DNA of 64,000 nt from a virus. Positions 1-9,460 of this stretch are shown in pieces. The notes beneath the pieces were generated by a model. That model did not search any database. It was not told where the DNA came from and worked only from the letters and a program-made list of their open reading frames with translations. The stretch's first letter is position 1. Each line of letters begins with the position of its first letter. The stretch lies in IMG/VR virus record IMGVR_UViG_3300017971_000201, positions 62,001-126,000 of that record. One strand, given 5' to 3'. The position numbers were made by a program, and so were the translations under genes.

Positions 1-142
1 ACGTGGAGAGGCTGTTCTTGCAGTCTGGGTTGGAGAGACCGGGGCAACCTGGCGAGCAGTCACAGATCGGCCAGCCGCCAGGATTGTAAGTCTCCATGGA
101 AGTCAGAGCACCGTCCGACAGGTATCCGAAGAAGTGCCTCAT
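1..142 (-). CDS. Partial Cys-rich protein, distal to tail-fibre genes (runs off window)
   Basis: Only the first 47 codons are visible. The ATG overlaps the stop of the preceding fibre gene (ATGA), so it is translationally coupled and belongs to the same late operon. The visible part has four cysteines within about 20 residues (CDC, GC and DC), separated by Pro and Gly, which could bind a metal or form a knot-like loop. No family is recognised. Position at the end of a fibre cluster suggests a fibre accessory or chaperone, but that is inference from place only. Confidence 0.6.
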   Translation of the reverse strand, partial: MRHFFGYLSDGALTSMETYNPGGWPICDCSPGCPGLSNPDCKNSLST

Positions 143-1983
143 TCGCAGGCCCCCAACCACAGTTTGAAGTAGAGATTGCTGGCGGAGCCGATCAGCTGCC
201 CGTCGATCCTGCCAGTACTAGATCCGACGCCGCTGAGATGGTCGATCCTGATCTCCCTACCGGGCTGCATTCCGCGTAGCCCCGCCAAACCGCCCCATAC
301 GTGACGGATGGTGGAGATCGCCGGGGACACGAGACTGAAGTCGACCGTGTAGGACTTGGAGATCGTAGGCCCGGGGCCGACCCAGACGGAGTCCTTCTCG
401 AATTCGTTGCAGGCTGTGAACCCGAGCCCGGCGTCCCCCTTCGGCCCGGTCGGGCCTGGGTTCGAGTCGGCGCCGCTCGGCCCCTTGGCGCCGAGCACAG
501 AGACCTCGGCCACGCCCAGACCAGAGTCCGACGCCCCTCCGTAGACGAAGTTGAGCGTATGGAAGTCGTTACCGATCGATGTCCCATTGTTCTCCACCGA
601 ACGGAGGGACCCGACCTTGCCGCCTGGAGCTGCGAGCAGCGCCTTGCCGGGGGTAGTCTCGGTCGCATCAGGGACAGGTGGCAGCTCGCCATTTCGCTTG
701 AGGAACAGCCACCCATCGAAGATCGACTTGTCGGCGCGATAGAAGGCCGGAAAGAGGAACCTGATCGTACTATCGGCTGGCATCGAGTAGGCGCCGCCGG
801 CGACCGTGAAGAAGGCCAGATTGAACCGGCGGTAGGGCGGATTGAGGACCGGAACAGCCGGCCCGCCCGGCGTGCCCCCCTGAAAGGCGGCCCCCAGGGT
901 AGCGTTGTTCGCGTCGGCGATCTCAGCGACCTCGTACCATCTGTCGTCACCAGGCGGGCTCGTCGCCTTCACCAGGTCGCCCTCCTGGATGGAGGCGAAT
1001 GGGCTCCCAGTACCATCGACGGTCGTCGTGCCGTTGTAGAAGTTGATCGTGCCGGAGACGGCCCCAGAGGAGAACGAGAGCTTTCCGTACACCGGCTCTT
1101 GGGTAGTCGGGCTAACGACCCGCTGTCCGGTCGCGCCGTCCACGACGAAGCACAGGTTCCGTAGTGTGTCGGTGGGATCGGTGAGCGCCCCCTCGACCGA
1201 CTCCGTCCCTCCGGGCTCGATGTCGAGCAGCGGCGCCAGCTCGCGATTCGTGGCTGCGAACGAGCCGGACACGTTCGTCGAGGTCCCGACCACGCCGGCC
1301 ACGAGATTCCCGACAATGAGACTGAGCCGGTAGCCGAGCCGGTCGGCCATCGACGAGCCGATCAGGTCAGCCTCGATACGATCGGCCAGGCTCGCGTGGG
1401 GCGCGGGCGTCGTGTGTGTCGACAGCCGCGCATCCGTCACCTCGGCCCTCGTCGAGTTGCCGATCTCCAGGTCGGTGATCGCATCATCAGGCATGAACCC
1501 GGCCACCTGGCCTTCGAAGGCGATCGGAGGTTGGCGCGTGTCCGGGAAGTCGTAGGTGACCACGAGGTCGTCGCCGACCTTGTCCACCTTGCAGATCAGA
1601 ACCTCTTGCGGGCCGGAGGCGGTTGTAGATCTCGTCAGGATCTTGGCCTGAGTCGCGATCTTGTCCCGATAATCCGCTCGGGCGATCACGTAGACCGGGA
1701 ACGCGGTGTGGCCGTTGAAGTTCAGGTCCACGTCAGCTGCCGTGAACAGGTCGACGTTCATCTTCCTGGTTTGAGAGCCGACCGACAGCTTGGAGAAGTT
1801 GTGATTCGGGTCGACCGCCAGCACCAGGATGTCGGACCCGGGCGTCGTCTGGGGGATGAATCCCAGGTACACGCCGCGCGGCAGGGCGAGAGCGCGAGCA
1901 TTGACTGCCTCGCCGACGAGCGGCTCCTGGAAGCGAGCCTTCACGAACTCTTCGGTAAAGGCGTATGTCGGGAAGCTCGTCAT
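139..1983 (-). CDS. Tail fibre/adhesin-like protein with collagen-like segment (third of three paralogues)
   Basis: 614 residues. It shares with the next two upstream genes an N-terminal motif (P-R-G-V-Y-x-G-F-x-P, near residues 35-43), a middle motif NVSGSF, and a collagen-like Gly-X-Y run close to the C-terminus (GPTGPKGDAG). The end is a short beta-rich tip. Gly-X-Y runs in phage proteins usually form trimeric stalks of fibres, so a trimeric receptor-binding or adhesin-like fibre is the likely role. The start codon overlaps the previous stop (TAATG). The three tandem genes differ most in the middle and at the tip, as expected for fibres that diversify for host range. Exact receptor and fold are unknown. 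Confidence 0.7.
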   Translation of the reverse strand: MTSFPTYAFTEEFVKARFQEPLVGEAVNARALALPRGVYLGFIPQTTPGSDILVLAVDPNHNFSKLSVGSQTRKMNVDLFTAADVDLNFNGHTAFPVYVIARADYRDKIATQAKILTRSTTASGPQEVLICKVDKVGDDLVVTYDFPDTRQPPIAFEGQVAGFMPDDAITDLEIGNSTRAEVTDARLSTHTTPAPHASLADRIEADLIGSSMADRLGYRLSLIVGNLVAGVVGTSTNVSGSFAATNRELAPLLDIEPGGTESVEGALTDPTDTLRNLCFVVDGATGQRVVSPTTQEPVYGKLSFSSGAVSGTINFYNGTTTVDGTGSPFASIQEGDLVKATSPPGDDRWYEVAEIADANNATLGAAFQGGTPGGPAVPVLNPPYRRFNLAFFTVAGGAYSMPADSTIRFLFPAFYRADKSIFDGWLFLKRNGELPPVPDATETTPGKALLAAPGGKVGSLRSVENNGTSIGNDFHTLNFVYGGASDSGLGVAEVSVLGAKGPSGADSNPGPTGPKGDAGLGFTACNEFEKDSVWVGPGPTISKSYTVDFSLVSPAISTIRHVWGGLAGLRGMQPGREIRIDHLSGVGSSTGRIDGQLIGSASNLYFKLWLGACE

Positions 1984-3959
1984 TACGCACCAGCCGAGGA
2001 GAGGAACAGCTTGAGCCTGGTGTCTCCGGCGATAGTGATGTCAATTTGGCCGGTGGTCGTTCCCGAGCCGGTGATGTCGATGATCTCGATCTCATCGAAA
2101 GGGGCGCTGTAGAAGTTCTGCTCGTCCCACGAGGCAAAGCCGCCGCAAAGGGCTCTGATGGTATGACCCATGCCAGCCGAGAAGCTGTGAGAGTTCAGCG
2201 GACCCGGGTTGTAGCCAGAGGACGGGTACCAACCACTCCCAGCCCACGGTGTGATCTGGGTGAAGCCATCGCCAATTGGACCTGTTGGTCCGGGAGCGCC
2301 TGTGACACCCGGGTCACCAGTCGGCCCAGTCTGGCCGATCTCGCCGACCGTCACCTCGCCATCGCCGGTCTCGACGACCTGTCCGCCGCCGTCGCGGAAG
2401 TTGACCGTGTGGAACGGGCCGCCGGCGAGAGGAGAGCCGGCATTCTGGATGTTGATCGCTCCCAGCTTCGCGCCCGCCTGAGACAAGAGGACGCGGCCCG
2501 GCTGCGTGGTAGAGGCGTCCGGCAGCGGCGGCTTGCCGCCTGGCATGTGGTGGATGAGGCGCTGATCGGCCATGCCGGTCTCAAGCGGAACGAAGGCCGG
2601 GAAAATGAACCGGATGGTTGTCGCCGCATCGGCCTCCGCATCGACCTCAACGCCGAGGATCTTCTTCAGCTCCAGTGTCCAGCGACGCGATGTCAGGCCG
2701 CCCGACGAGGCGTTCGGCCCCTGGTACTCGTCGGCCAGCTCGATCAGCTCGTCCGAGAAGATCGTCGCGATCTCGTAGTAGAGCCCATCGGCTCCGAGTA
2801 TCGTGTCGCCCTCCTCCAGCTCGCCCTGCGCCTGACCGCCGGCGATCGTGACGGTCTTCTGTGCGTTCGAGAAGGTGTAAACACCGGTGAGCGTTGCCTC
2901 TACAGGACCGGTCACACGACCGAAGATGACACGCCTGGTGTCGATTCCATCGAGTAGCCGATAGCCGGTCGTGGCGTCCAGCACGATCGAGATGTTGCGC
3001 ACGTCGTCGTTGGGCGACGAGATGGCCCCGCGCGCGCCCTCGGCTCCCTGCCCGTCGAGGGTGATCTCGGGCTTGTGATCCCGGTTGACCTCCGAGAACG
3101 AGCCGGAGACGTTGACCGACGTGTCGCCGGCCTCGATCAGGTAGTCGTTGCTTCGCAGCACCACCAGGACGAAGCCGAGCCTGCCGCCCATCGATGGAGC
3201 GCTCTGGTCGGCCTCGAGCCGCTCGGAGAGCGTGTCGTAGACGGTGGAGTCCAGCCCGATCCGAGCTGCGGCCATCTCGTTGACGATCTCGACAGCGGTC
3301 TCAAGATCTTCGACTGAGCCGGCGGGCATGAAGCCGAATTCGACGCCGTCGTAGGCCAGCGGCGCGTCCCGCAGCATGTCCAAAGGGTGCGTGTGGCCGG
3401 ACGCCGTCTGTACGACGCCGGCCACGACCGTGTGGAAGTGGCCATCATCGGTAGAGGAGGTACCGTTGAGACTGGCGTCCAACTCGACCGTGTGGGTGTG
3501 GCCGAAGCGCAACACGAGCCTGTAGGAGATCGTCATCGCCCCGGCGTTTCCGGTCACGACACAGATCAGCGTCTCGTCGAAGGCCACCGGTCCAGCTGAC
3601 CTGGTGATGATCTCGGCCGATGTCTGCGCTGACCCGTCGGCTGTGTACGAAGCTCGGGCGATCACGTGGATCGGGAAGTCACCGGGGGGCTGTCCGGTGA
3701 AGTCCAGGGAGACGTTCGAGTCCAGCGCGACGGTCAAGTTGCCAGGGTCGTCTTGTGAGGCCGTCTTGAGGAGTGAGAACCCCTCGGCAGGGTCGGTCAC
3801 CAGGTTGAGCACCGGCGAGGCCACGGTCGGCGTGAAGCCGACGTAGACGCCCTTCGGCATCCCGCCGAACTTCTGGACCAGAGGGGCCGACTGCCACTGG
3901 TCGGAGTAACCGAGCAGTGCGTTGCCCAGGGTGAAGTACTCGACGGGGTAGATGGCCAT
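1983..3959 (-). CDS. Tail fibre/adhesin-like protein with collagen-like segment and HxH motifs
   Basis: 658 residues, second of three tandem paralogues. N-terminal motif P-K-G-V-Y-V-G-F-T-P is near residue 36. Around residues 150-195 there are three HxH motifs (HTH, HFH, HTH); in T4 gp37 and other trimeric fibres HxH motifs coordinate metal ions along the three-fold axis, which supports a trimeric stalk. A Gly-X-Y stretch (TGPTGDPGVTGAPGPTGPIG) lies near the C-terminus, followed by a short tip. It overlaps its upstream neighbour as TGATG, so translation is coupled. Role inferred: receptor-binding or decorating fibre. Confidence 0.7.
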   Translation of the reverse strand: MAIYPVEYFTLGNALLGYSDQWQSAPLVQKFGGMPKGVYVGFTPTVASPVLNLVTDPAEGFSLLKTASQDDPGNLTVALDSNVSLDFTGQPPGDFPIHVIARASYTADGSAQTSAEIITRSAGPVAFDETLICVVTGNAGAMTISYRLVLRFGHTHTVELDASLNGTSSTDDGHFHTVVAGVVQTASGHTHPLDMLRDAPLAYDGVEFGFMPAGSVEDLETAVEIVNEMAAARIGLDSTVYDTLSERLEADQSAPSMGGRLGFVLVVLRSNDYLIEAGDTSVNVSGSFSEVNRDHKPEITLDGQGAEGARGAISSPNDDVRNISIVLDATTGYRLLDGIDTRRVIFGRVTGPVEATLTGVYTFSNAQKTVTIAGGQAQGELEEGDTILGADGLYYEIATIFSDELIELADEYQGPNASSGGLTSRRWTLELKKILGVEVDAEADAATTIRFIFPAFVPLETGMADQRLIHHMPGGKPPLPDASTTQPGRVLLSQAGAKLGAINIQNAGSPLAGGPFHTVNFRDGGGQVVETGDGEVTVGEIGQTGPTGDPGVTGAPGPTGPIGDGFTQITPWAGSGWYPSSGYNPGPLNSHSFSAGMGHTIRALCGGFASWDEQNFYSAPFDEIEIIDITGSGTTTGQIDITIAGDTRLKLFLSSAGA

Positions 3960-6151
3960 CAGTCAAGTCCTCCAGCGTTGAAGAGGAATCTGATGCCGGC
4001 GACGTTTGGCGAACCAAGGGGTACATAGCCGGTCACACGGAGCGTCGTGCTCGAGATCTTCTCGAGTAGCACGATCTCGAATCGGTCATCCCCGCTGTTG
4101 TGGTTCGGGTTCCACTTGGAGATGCCAGTGGTAGCGAACAAGATGTCCGACATGCTGTGAGTAGCACCGAAGTCCCACGTCTTGGTCCAGGTGGTACCTG
4201 GCAGGTATGGAGAGGTTCCTTGCGGAATGTTCGGCGTCTCCGGGAGCGCGTAGGTGCCATCGCCGGACGACTTCTCGAATCCCGGCCCCTGGGGTCCCTT
4301 CGATCCTGTCGGTCCTGTCGGACCGCCGGACGCGTCTGGTCCGGTTGGCCCCGTCGGTCCTCTCTGCGTGATGTTGGCGACGCCGCCTCCGGTGGTGTAA
4401 GCGCCGAGGAAATTGAGCGTGTGGTAGTAGCCATCCGGCAGCGGGTTGCCGGTGTCCTCGATCGAGTTGATCGCCCCGGCCTTTCCGTCCACGGCGTTCG
4501 GGGCCACAAGCGCCCGGCCCGACAGCGATGTGGTCGCATCGATGACAGGCTCGGCGTCGGCATTCTTGAAGAGGTAGGGCAGATAGTCGAACTGGGACAC
4601 CTGCATCGTATCCCAAACCGGAAAGAAGAAACGAAGAGTAGGCCCTCCCTCCAGCGCCAATGCGGTTTCAGTAGCGATGCCGGCGCGAACGTAGAAGGAC
4701 AGCGTGAACCGCCGCCGCAGCAATCCGGCCGAAGCGCCGGAGGTAGCGGCAGATGTCGAGAGCTGGATCTCGGTGGGCACCGTGTCATAGGCGGCGACCA
4801 CCGTAGAGCCCGCCCCGAGATTGACCGTAACTCCGGTCATTGCCCCGGTCGCGTAGCTGATCGTCCCGGGAGCTGTCAACGCGGTGCTCGTGAGGTTCCC
4901 GGCTCCGTCATCGATGATCGTATCTGCGCCAACACCGTCCACGACGACGTCGATCACGACGGTTCCCGGAGTAATCGCTGTTGGGTTCGAGAGCGGGGTC
5001 GTCGAAAGATCGTGAGGAGCCGGCGCACCGCCGATCGTCGCGAGCAGCTCGCCGGTCACAGACTGAGGAATCGCGGCGACCTCGTAGTAGTCATCGACCG
5101 TGTCCTGCACGATGTCGCCGACTTCAACCTGGTTCGGGAAGTCTGTGCCAGCTCCGCTGACACGATCGCTCGTGGCCACGAAGGTGAGCGTGCCGGTCAG
5201 CGCCACCTCGGAGAGCGTCAGCCGCCCATAGGCCGCCACTCTGGAGGCGTTCTGGATCCTCCGCTCGGTTGTGGTGTCGATGACCATACAGACGTTGCGC
5301 TCGGAGTCCGACAGCGCACCGGCGGGGACCACAGCTGGGAGCGTCCCACCGGTGATCGCGCCATCTCGCTCCTCGGAAGCGAACCCCTGGATGTTCTCGA
5401 CCGGCGTATTCGACCGGTAGAGGGCGGAGAAGGACCGGCTTACGTTGATGCTGCCTGTGGGGGCCGACGGCAGCGTAATGTCCTCGCTGACGATCGTCCG
5501 CAGTTCCTTCCCGAGCCGATCGGCAATGGCCGGCCCGGCGGCGTCGGCGTCGAGGCGCTCGCGCAGACTCGGGTGCGTGAATCCGGTCAGGTCGGTCCGG
5601 GCGTTCTCGACCTCCTGCACCAGCGAGACGGCCGCGATGAGATCCTCGACCGACCCAGACTGCATGAAGCCATATCCCAACGGCGCGCTGGCGTAGGCGA
5701 AGGGACTGCTCCGATCGCTCGGCTGGTCGATGGAGATCGTGTTGGCGGCCGTCACGACACCGAGTCGAATCACCGTCCGCTCGTTGATCGCTCCGACAGG
5801 CTGCGTAACGATCTGAGCCGAGAACGCGCTGCCGATTGCACCGGCCGCTGTGAGAACCACGTCAGCCGGATAGGACGAGTGACCGGTGAAGTCGAGCGTG
5901 ATCACCTCGGTTGTCACGACATCGAGCGCGACCATGGGATCATCGGACGACGTGAGCCGGGCCTGGGAGACGCCATAGACCGGGTCTGGGGCGAGGGTCA
6001 GGATGTTGTTCTCGAAGGTGGGGATGAAGCCGTAGTAGACGCCGCGCGGGATCCCGAGGAAGCTCCGGTTCGCGGCCTCGGAGACATAGCGCTCCCCATG
6101 TCGGAACTTCACGTTCTGCTTGTCGACCGTGATCGTCGGGAAGACAGCCAC
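3959..6151 (-). CDS. Tail fibre/adhesin-like protein with collagen-like segment and shared beta domain
   Basis: 730 residues from a GTG that overlaps the preceding TAG (TAGTG). A longer open frame exists upstream, but it is the antisense-like shadow of the neighbouring gene. The N-terminus carries P-R-G-V-Y-Y-G-F-I-P. The middle (coded around 4790-5020) holds a domain with IDDGAGNL and YATGAMTG signatures that is clearly like one in the tail sheath protein of this phage. A Gly-X-Y run (GPTGPTGPDASGGPTGPTG) precedes the C-terminal tip. First of three tandem paralogues; likely a trimeric fibre or adhesin. Confidence 0.7.
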   Translation of the reverse strand: MAVFPTITVDKQNVKFRHGERYVSEAANRSFLGIPRGVYYGFIPTFENNILTLAPDPVYGVSQARLTSSDDPMVALDVVTTEVITLDFTGHSSYPADVVLTAAGAIGSAFSAQIVTQPVGAINERTVIRLGVVTAANTISIDQPSDRSSPFAYASAPLGYGFMQSGSVEDLIAAVSLVQEVENARTDLTGFTHPSLRERLDADAAGPAIADRLGKELRTIVSEDITLPSAPTGSINVSRSFSALYRSNTPVENIQGFASEERDGAITGGTLPAVVPAGALSDSERNVCMVIDTTTERRIQNASRVAAYGRLTLSEVALTGTLTFVATSDRVSGAGTDFPNQVEVGDIVQDTVDDYYEVAAIPQSVTGELLATIGGAPAPHDLSTTPLSNPTAITPGTVVIDVVVDGVGADTIIDDGAGNLTSTALTAPGTISYATGAMTGVTVNLGAGSTVVAAYDTVPTEIQLSTSAATSGASAGLLRRRFTLSFYVRAGIATETALALEGGPTLRFFFPVWDTMQVSQFDYLPYLFKNADAEPVIDATTSLSGRALVAPNAVDGKAGAINSIEDTGNPLPDGYYHTLNFLGAYTTGGGVANITQRGPTGPTGPDASGGPTGPTGSKGPQGPGFEKSSGDGTYALPETPNIPQGTSPYLPGTTWTKTWDFGATHSMSDILFATTGISKWNPNHNSGDDRFEIVLLEKISSTTLRVTGYVPLGSPNVAGIRFLFNAGGLD

Positions 6152-6423
6152 TACGGCACCACCTCGCCCACCCTCGCGTCGCTCCCCTCCACGCCCCTGG
6201 TACCGGCGCTGAGGGTCGATCCGGTGCCGACGGCGAAGTACTCGGTCAACAGACCGGGGATCTTCTGCTCGCGAGACACGGCCGTCGGATCCTCCGGCTC
6301 GACAGGCGTGATCTCGAACGACTGGCCGAACCATCCGCCGGTGAAGATGAACGTAGGCTCGTAATCATCATCAGCCGGCGTAGGACCGTCCCATCCGAAC
6401 GTGTAGACCCGCCTGGTCGTCAC
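6151..6423 (-). CDS. Small structural-operon protein, unknown
   Basis: 90 residues, GTG start overlapping the previous stop (GTGA) and stop overlapping the next gene, so it is embedded in the late operon. Rich in Gly, Thr and acidic residues with aromatic positions near the N-terminus (VYTFGWDGP). No signal peptide, membrane segment or known motif. Placed between a 155-residue protein and the first fibre gene; perhaps a fibre connector or chaperone. Function not assigned. Confidence 0.6.
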   Translation of the reverse strand: MTTRRVYTFGWDGPTPADDDYEPTFIFTGGWFGQSFEITPVEPEDPTAVSREQKIPGLLTEYFAVGTGSTLSAGTRGVEGSDARVGEVVP

Positions 6424-6887
6424 AGCGGTGTGCGCTCCGTATCGTTGTCGATGTTGGTGAACAAGGGAGCGCTGTTCGCGTTGTTGCGGTACTCATAGCG
6501 GTTGCCCATTGTCCTGACGACTCGCCCGGAGGCAGCCGCGTTCGCTCGGGCGAGAGCCGCCTGCACGGTGATCGAGCCATCCACGCCGTCGGTCAGAACG
6601 ACGAACAGGGCCGCCACAAACACCTCGGACGTCCGGTTGTACGAGCCGGAGACGATCGTGTGTCCGGCGTCGTCGTACACGGTATAGACGACCGTCACGA
6701 AGTCCTCGGCCGGCATGGCTTCCGTGTCGACCGTGTAGAGGCCCGTGGCACGATGGACGAGATCCACGGTGGTCAGGTGCCCACCAGACGCTCCGTAGAT
6801 GTCCGCCTGTGGGTACTTCGTCGTGACCCCATCCGGGAGCTGCAACGACAACGGAAGCGTGTCGCCTTGCCTGATCAGGGTGCTCAT
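6420..6887 (-). CDS. Structural-operon protein, unknown (beta-rich)
   Basis: 155 residues with a strong ribosome binding site (AGGAGG) upstream of ATG. The N-terminal half reads as a beta-sandwich (alternating hydrophobics, ending VVYTVYDDAGHTIVSGSY) like the head-attachment domains of some tail fibre or upper-baseplate proteins. The C-terminal third is more helical and Ala-rich. Its place between a large tail protein and the fibres suggests a tail tip component. No family was recognised. Confidence 0.6.
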   Translation of the reverse strand: MSTLIRQGDTLPLSLQLPDGVTTKYPQADIYGASGGHLTTVDLVHRATGLYTVDTEAMPAEDFVTVVYTVYDDAGHTIVSGSYNRTSEVFVAALFVVLTDGVDGSITVQAALARANAAASGRVVRTMGNRYEYRNNANSAPLFTNIDNDTERTPL

Positions 6888-6943
6888 TCAGCTCCTCCTG
6901 TGACCGAACTTACCACCATCTGCCGACGGAACGCCCCATCTTC

Positions 6944-8347
6944 CTAGACGCCGGAGATCCGCGAGACGATCCGCATGTTCATGTTGGGATAGGTGCCCGT
7001 TAGGTCCGCCCATGCGTCCCAGAAGAACTGGTAGCTGTTGCCGGCCGGGGTCGTGGCAAGCTGCTCGTTGCCATCGTCGCCGTCCCCTTGTGTCATCGGA
7101 AGCCACTCGTCGCCATCGACCGAGTACTCGCCGAAGATGTCTACCGGTCGCGAGCTAGCATCCCGGACGTCGTAGTCGATCTCGACCCGGCCATCCCACG
7201 GCTGAGCGACGCCAGTGATGGACGTCGTCGGTTGGAGGTTCGTGAACGTCCGCAGCGCCCCGAACCGCTCGTCCGGCGGCATCACCCGGTGGGCAAAGGT
7301 AGCCCGGACGTCGATCTCCGACACGCCATCCCACGTAGCCAGCTGAGTGGAGCTGCTACTGTGGACCAGGATGTTCTGGACCTCGTTGACGCGGCGCCGG
7401 TCATCCTGGAAGAGCGTGAAGCCGCCGTCCGAGATGCTCTGGATCGCCGAGGGGAGCAGACCGGTGGTCACGTCTGTGAAGGTGAAGACCGGGAAGGCTG
7501 CCGAATTGGTCTTGACCAGCTTCGAGCCGAGCGCGGCCGAGTAGAGGATACACAGCTCGTCGATCTTGTTGACGAACAGCAACGCCGGCGGTGCGTCCGG
7601 CACGATCGTGAGCGGCCCCAGGCTGGGGATCCCGGTAGCTGGGAGCTTGTTCCAGGCCGGCGGGGTAACAGGAGCCGTTGGCTGCCACGCGGCGTCGAGC
7701 TGGTAGAGGGACAGCGCTGACCCTGGCTTCAGGAAGTAGAGGCCGTTGTTCCAGAACGCGAACGAGCCGACGGTCGCATCTTGGCCGTCGAGGTTACCGT
7801 CGTCGCCGTCGTCGAAGGCGCCGCCCATCGTGTTGGTGATCGGGTTGTAGTAGATGACCCCGCTCGCCGTGGCGTACCAGATGACCTGCCGCCAAGCGAT
7901 CGAGGTGCAGCCTTCGGAGACAGTCGGCTGGACCGGAGCGCCGATCGGCACCGGAGCGTTCCATGTCGCGCCATCGACCGTCCGTTTCACGAGAAGACCG
8001 TCCACGCTGGCGGAGTTCTGGCGCCACACGCTCATCACGAGGTAGTCCTGAACGACCTCTAGGCTGATCGGAACGACGGTCCCGGACACAGGTGGGAGAG
8101 CGGCCGATGGGATGTCGGACCACGTCCCGCTCTGGTAGACCGCGACACGTGCCTCGCCAGATGTGTGGATGTAGAGCAGGTAGGGATCGCCCTGGTAGAC
8201 AGCGATGTTGTTCCTGGTTCGGTTCGGGTACGCTGTCGACGTGACGGCTCCCGAGATCGCGGCACCGACGTCGGTCACGACGTTGTTGATCGTGTCGACC
8301 GTGACGACCTTGCCGGTGTCCCGCCTGAACGCTAGCGCCTTGGCCAT
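6944..8347 (-). CDS. Large tail-tip protein, possible beta-propeller
   Basis: 467 residues. The start is the ATG preceded by AAGGAG at 7 nt; the longer open frame upstream has no binding site. The body shows many repeats of beta strands with Trp, Gly and Asp turns, reminiscent of propeller-like exo-domains, and a C-terminal part (VEIDYDVRDASSRPVDIFGEYSVDG region) like a beta-sandwich. Sits downstream of the gpI-like baseplate gene and upstream of the fibres, so a fibre-attachment or receptor-facing tail protein is likely. Exact family unknown. Confidence 0.6.
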   Translation of the reverse strand: MAKALAFRRDTGKVVTVDTINNVVTDVGAAISGAVTSTAYPNRTRNNIAVYQGDPYLLYIHTSGEARVAVYQSGTWSDIPSAALPPVSGTVVPISLEVVQDYLVMSVWRQNSASVDGLLVKRTVDGATWNAPVPIGAPVQPTVSEGCTSIAWRQVIWYATASGVIYYNPITNTMGGAFDDGDDGNLDGQDATVGSFAFWNNGLYFLKPGSALSLYQLDAAWQPTAPVTPPAWNKLPATGIPSLGPLTIVPDAPPALLFVNKIDELCILYSAALGSKLVKTNSAAFPVFTFTDVTTGLLPSAIQSISDGGFTLFQDDRRRVNEVQNILVHSSSSTQLATWDGVSEIDVRATFAHRVMPPDERFGALRTFTNLQPTTSITGVAQPWDGRVEIDYDVRDASSRPVDIFGEYSVDGDEWLPMTQGDGDDGNEQLATTPAGNSYQFFWDAWADLTGTYPNMNMRIVSRISGV

Positions 8348-8348
8348 G

Positions 8349-8534
8349 CTAGCTCTCCTTTTCCGAGAGAGCCCCAAGAAGGTCAATCGCACTCGGCTCG
8401 TAGAGCATCGCGTGCCTGACCCTCTGGTACTCTTCCTCGCTGAGACCGACGACGTTCCTCGCGAGCCACTCCGGCGACACGAACTGCCTCATCTTCTCGG
8501 CCCACAGCAGTCTCAGTTCCAGTGTCCTGCTCAT
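8349..8534 (-). CDS. Small protein coupled to gpI-like gene, unknown
   Basis: 61 residues starting at an ATG that overlaps the stop of the gpI-like gene (ATGA). Mostly helical and charged, with Trp and Leu positions (LELRLLWAEKMRQF) and acidic C-terminus. The longer frame reading through the gpI-like gene is a shadow. Small helical proteins after gpI are common as fibre-assembly helpers in contractile phages, but there is no motif proof here. Confidence 0.55.
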   Translation of the reverse strand: MSRTLELRLLWAEKMRQFVSPEWLARNVVGLSEEEYQRVRHAMLYEPSAIDLLGALSEKES

Positions 8535-9460
8535 ACCGTGTCCGCCACCACGGTCCCGATCCACGTCTGACTCGCTGCGGTCAACAGCGAAACGATCGGG
8601 CCGTCCATCCACATGCCGGCGGCGTAGTTGCCGGCATCGATGTCCTGCACCCACGTCTGGCTCGAGCCGCGCAGTCCATCGAAGACGATCCTGTCGATCT
8701 CCACGTAGATCGGCTTGAACCGCAGCAGCCGTTCGGCCAGGCGCGAGGCTACATCCGCGTCGAAGTCCTGTGACGGGTTGGCCGTCGGGTAGAAGATCAG
8801 CCGCAGGAAGTGGGACCGCTTCTCGTCCTTGATGCCCAGGTACTTGGGCCACAGCGCAAAGCGGTCGTTGTACTCCGCGTCGAGGGGAACCGAGTCGGTG
8901 ACCTCGCTGTTGAAGTATGGGACGAACACGGTCGGATCGACCGGAGTCAGCGCGGCGCTGGGATCAGCGCTCTCGGCCCAGAGGGGAATGATCTCGACCA
9001 GGAGATCCTCGAAGGCGGCGAGGATCGTGTAGCCCAGATCCGTTCCCTTGTGCAGGAACAGCTGGGCCGCGTTGAGAACCTCCGAGCGCTGAAGCCGCTC
9101 GTTCTTCGCGGGATCGAGCGTGATGCCCACGTTGTAGGCCAGCATCGGGAGCTGGTCGATCGGGCAGGTGACCGCGTCCCACAGGCTCGGGAAGATCACC
9201 CACTTGGCCAGCAGCTCGTTCAGGAGCGGCTTGACGGCCTCGAGAATGCCACGGAGCGGCTCGGGAACATCGCTGCCGAGACCGTCCTCGTCCCGCATGT
9301 CATCGGGGAGGATCCGCCAGGTGACCTCCTCGGCCCAGTCGCCGCGCCCGAAACCGACGTTGAACGGGTACGGGCCGCCGCCTGGGACGCTGAACAGCGC
9401 GCCGCCATGCGGGTGCCCGAAGGGGTTGTGCCCGAAGCCGATTCTCGACGGCTTGCCCAT
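8531..9460 (-). CDS. Baseplate protein, P2 gpI-like
   Basis: 309 residues. The central part, with helical segments around LNELLAKWVIFPSLWDAVTC and LPMLAYNVGI, then a Leu-rich run of about 60 residues ending LVEIIPLWAES, matches the layout of the P2 gpI/tail protein I family, which sits at the baseplate periphery and carries the fibres. It follows the gp6/J-like gene after one intervening gene and precedes the fibre region, as expected. ATG start right after the preceding TAA (TAAATG). Family assignment is by pattern, not by search. Confidence 0.65.
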   Translation of the reverse strand: MGKPSRIGFGHNPFGHPHGGALFSVPGGGPYPFNVGFGRGDWAEEVTWRILPDDMRDEDGLGSDVPEPLRGILEAVKPLLNELLAKWVIFPSLWDAVTCPIDQLPMLAYNVGITLDPAKNERLQRSEVLNAAQLFLHKGTDLGYTILAAFEDLLVEIIPLWAESADPSAALTPVDPTVFVPYFNSEVTDSVPLDAEYNDRFALWPKYLGIKDEKRSHFLRLIFYPTANPSQDFDADVASRLAERLLRFKPIYVEIDRIVFDGLRGSSQTWVQDIDAGNYAAGMWMDGPIVSLLTAASQTWIGTVVADTV

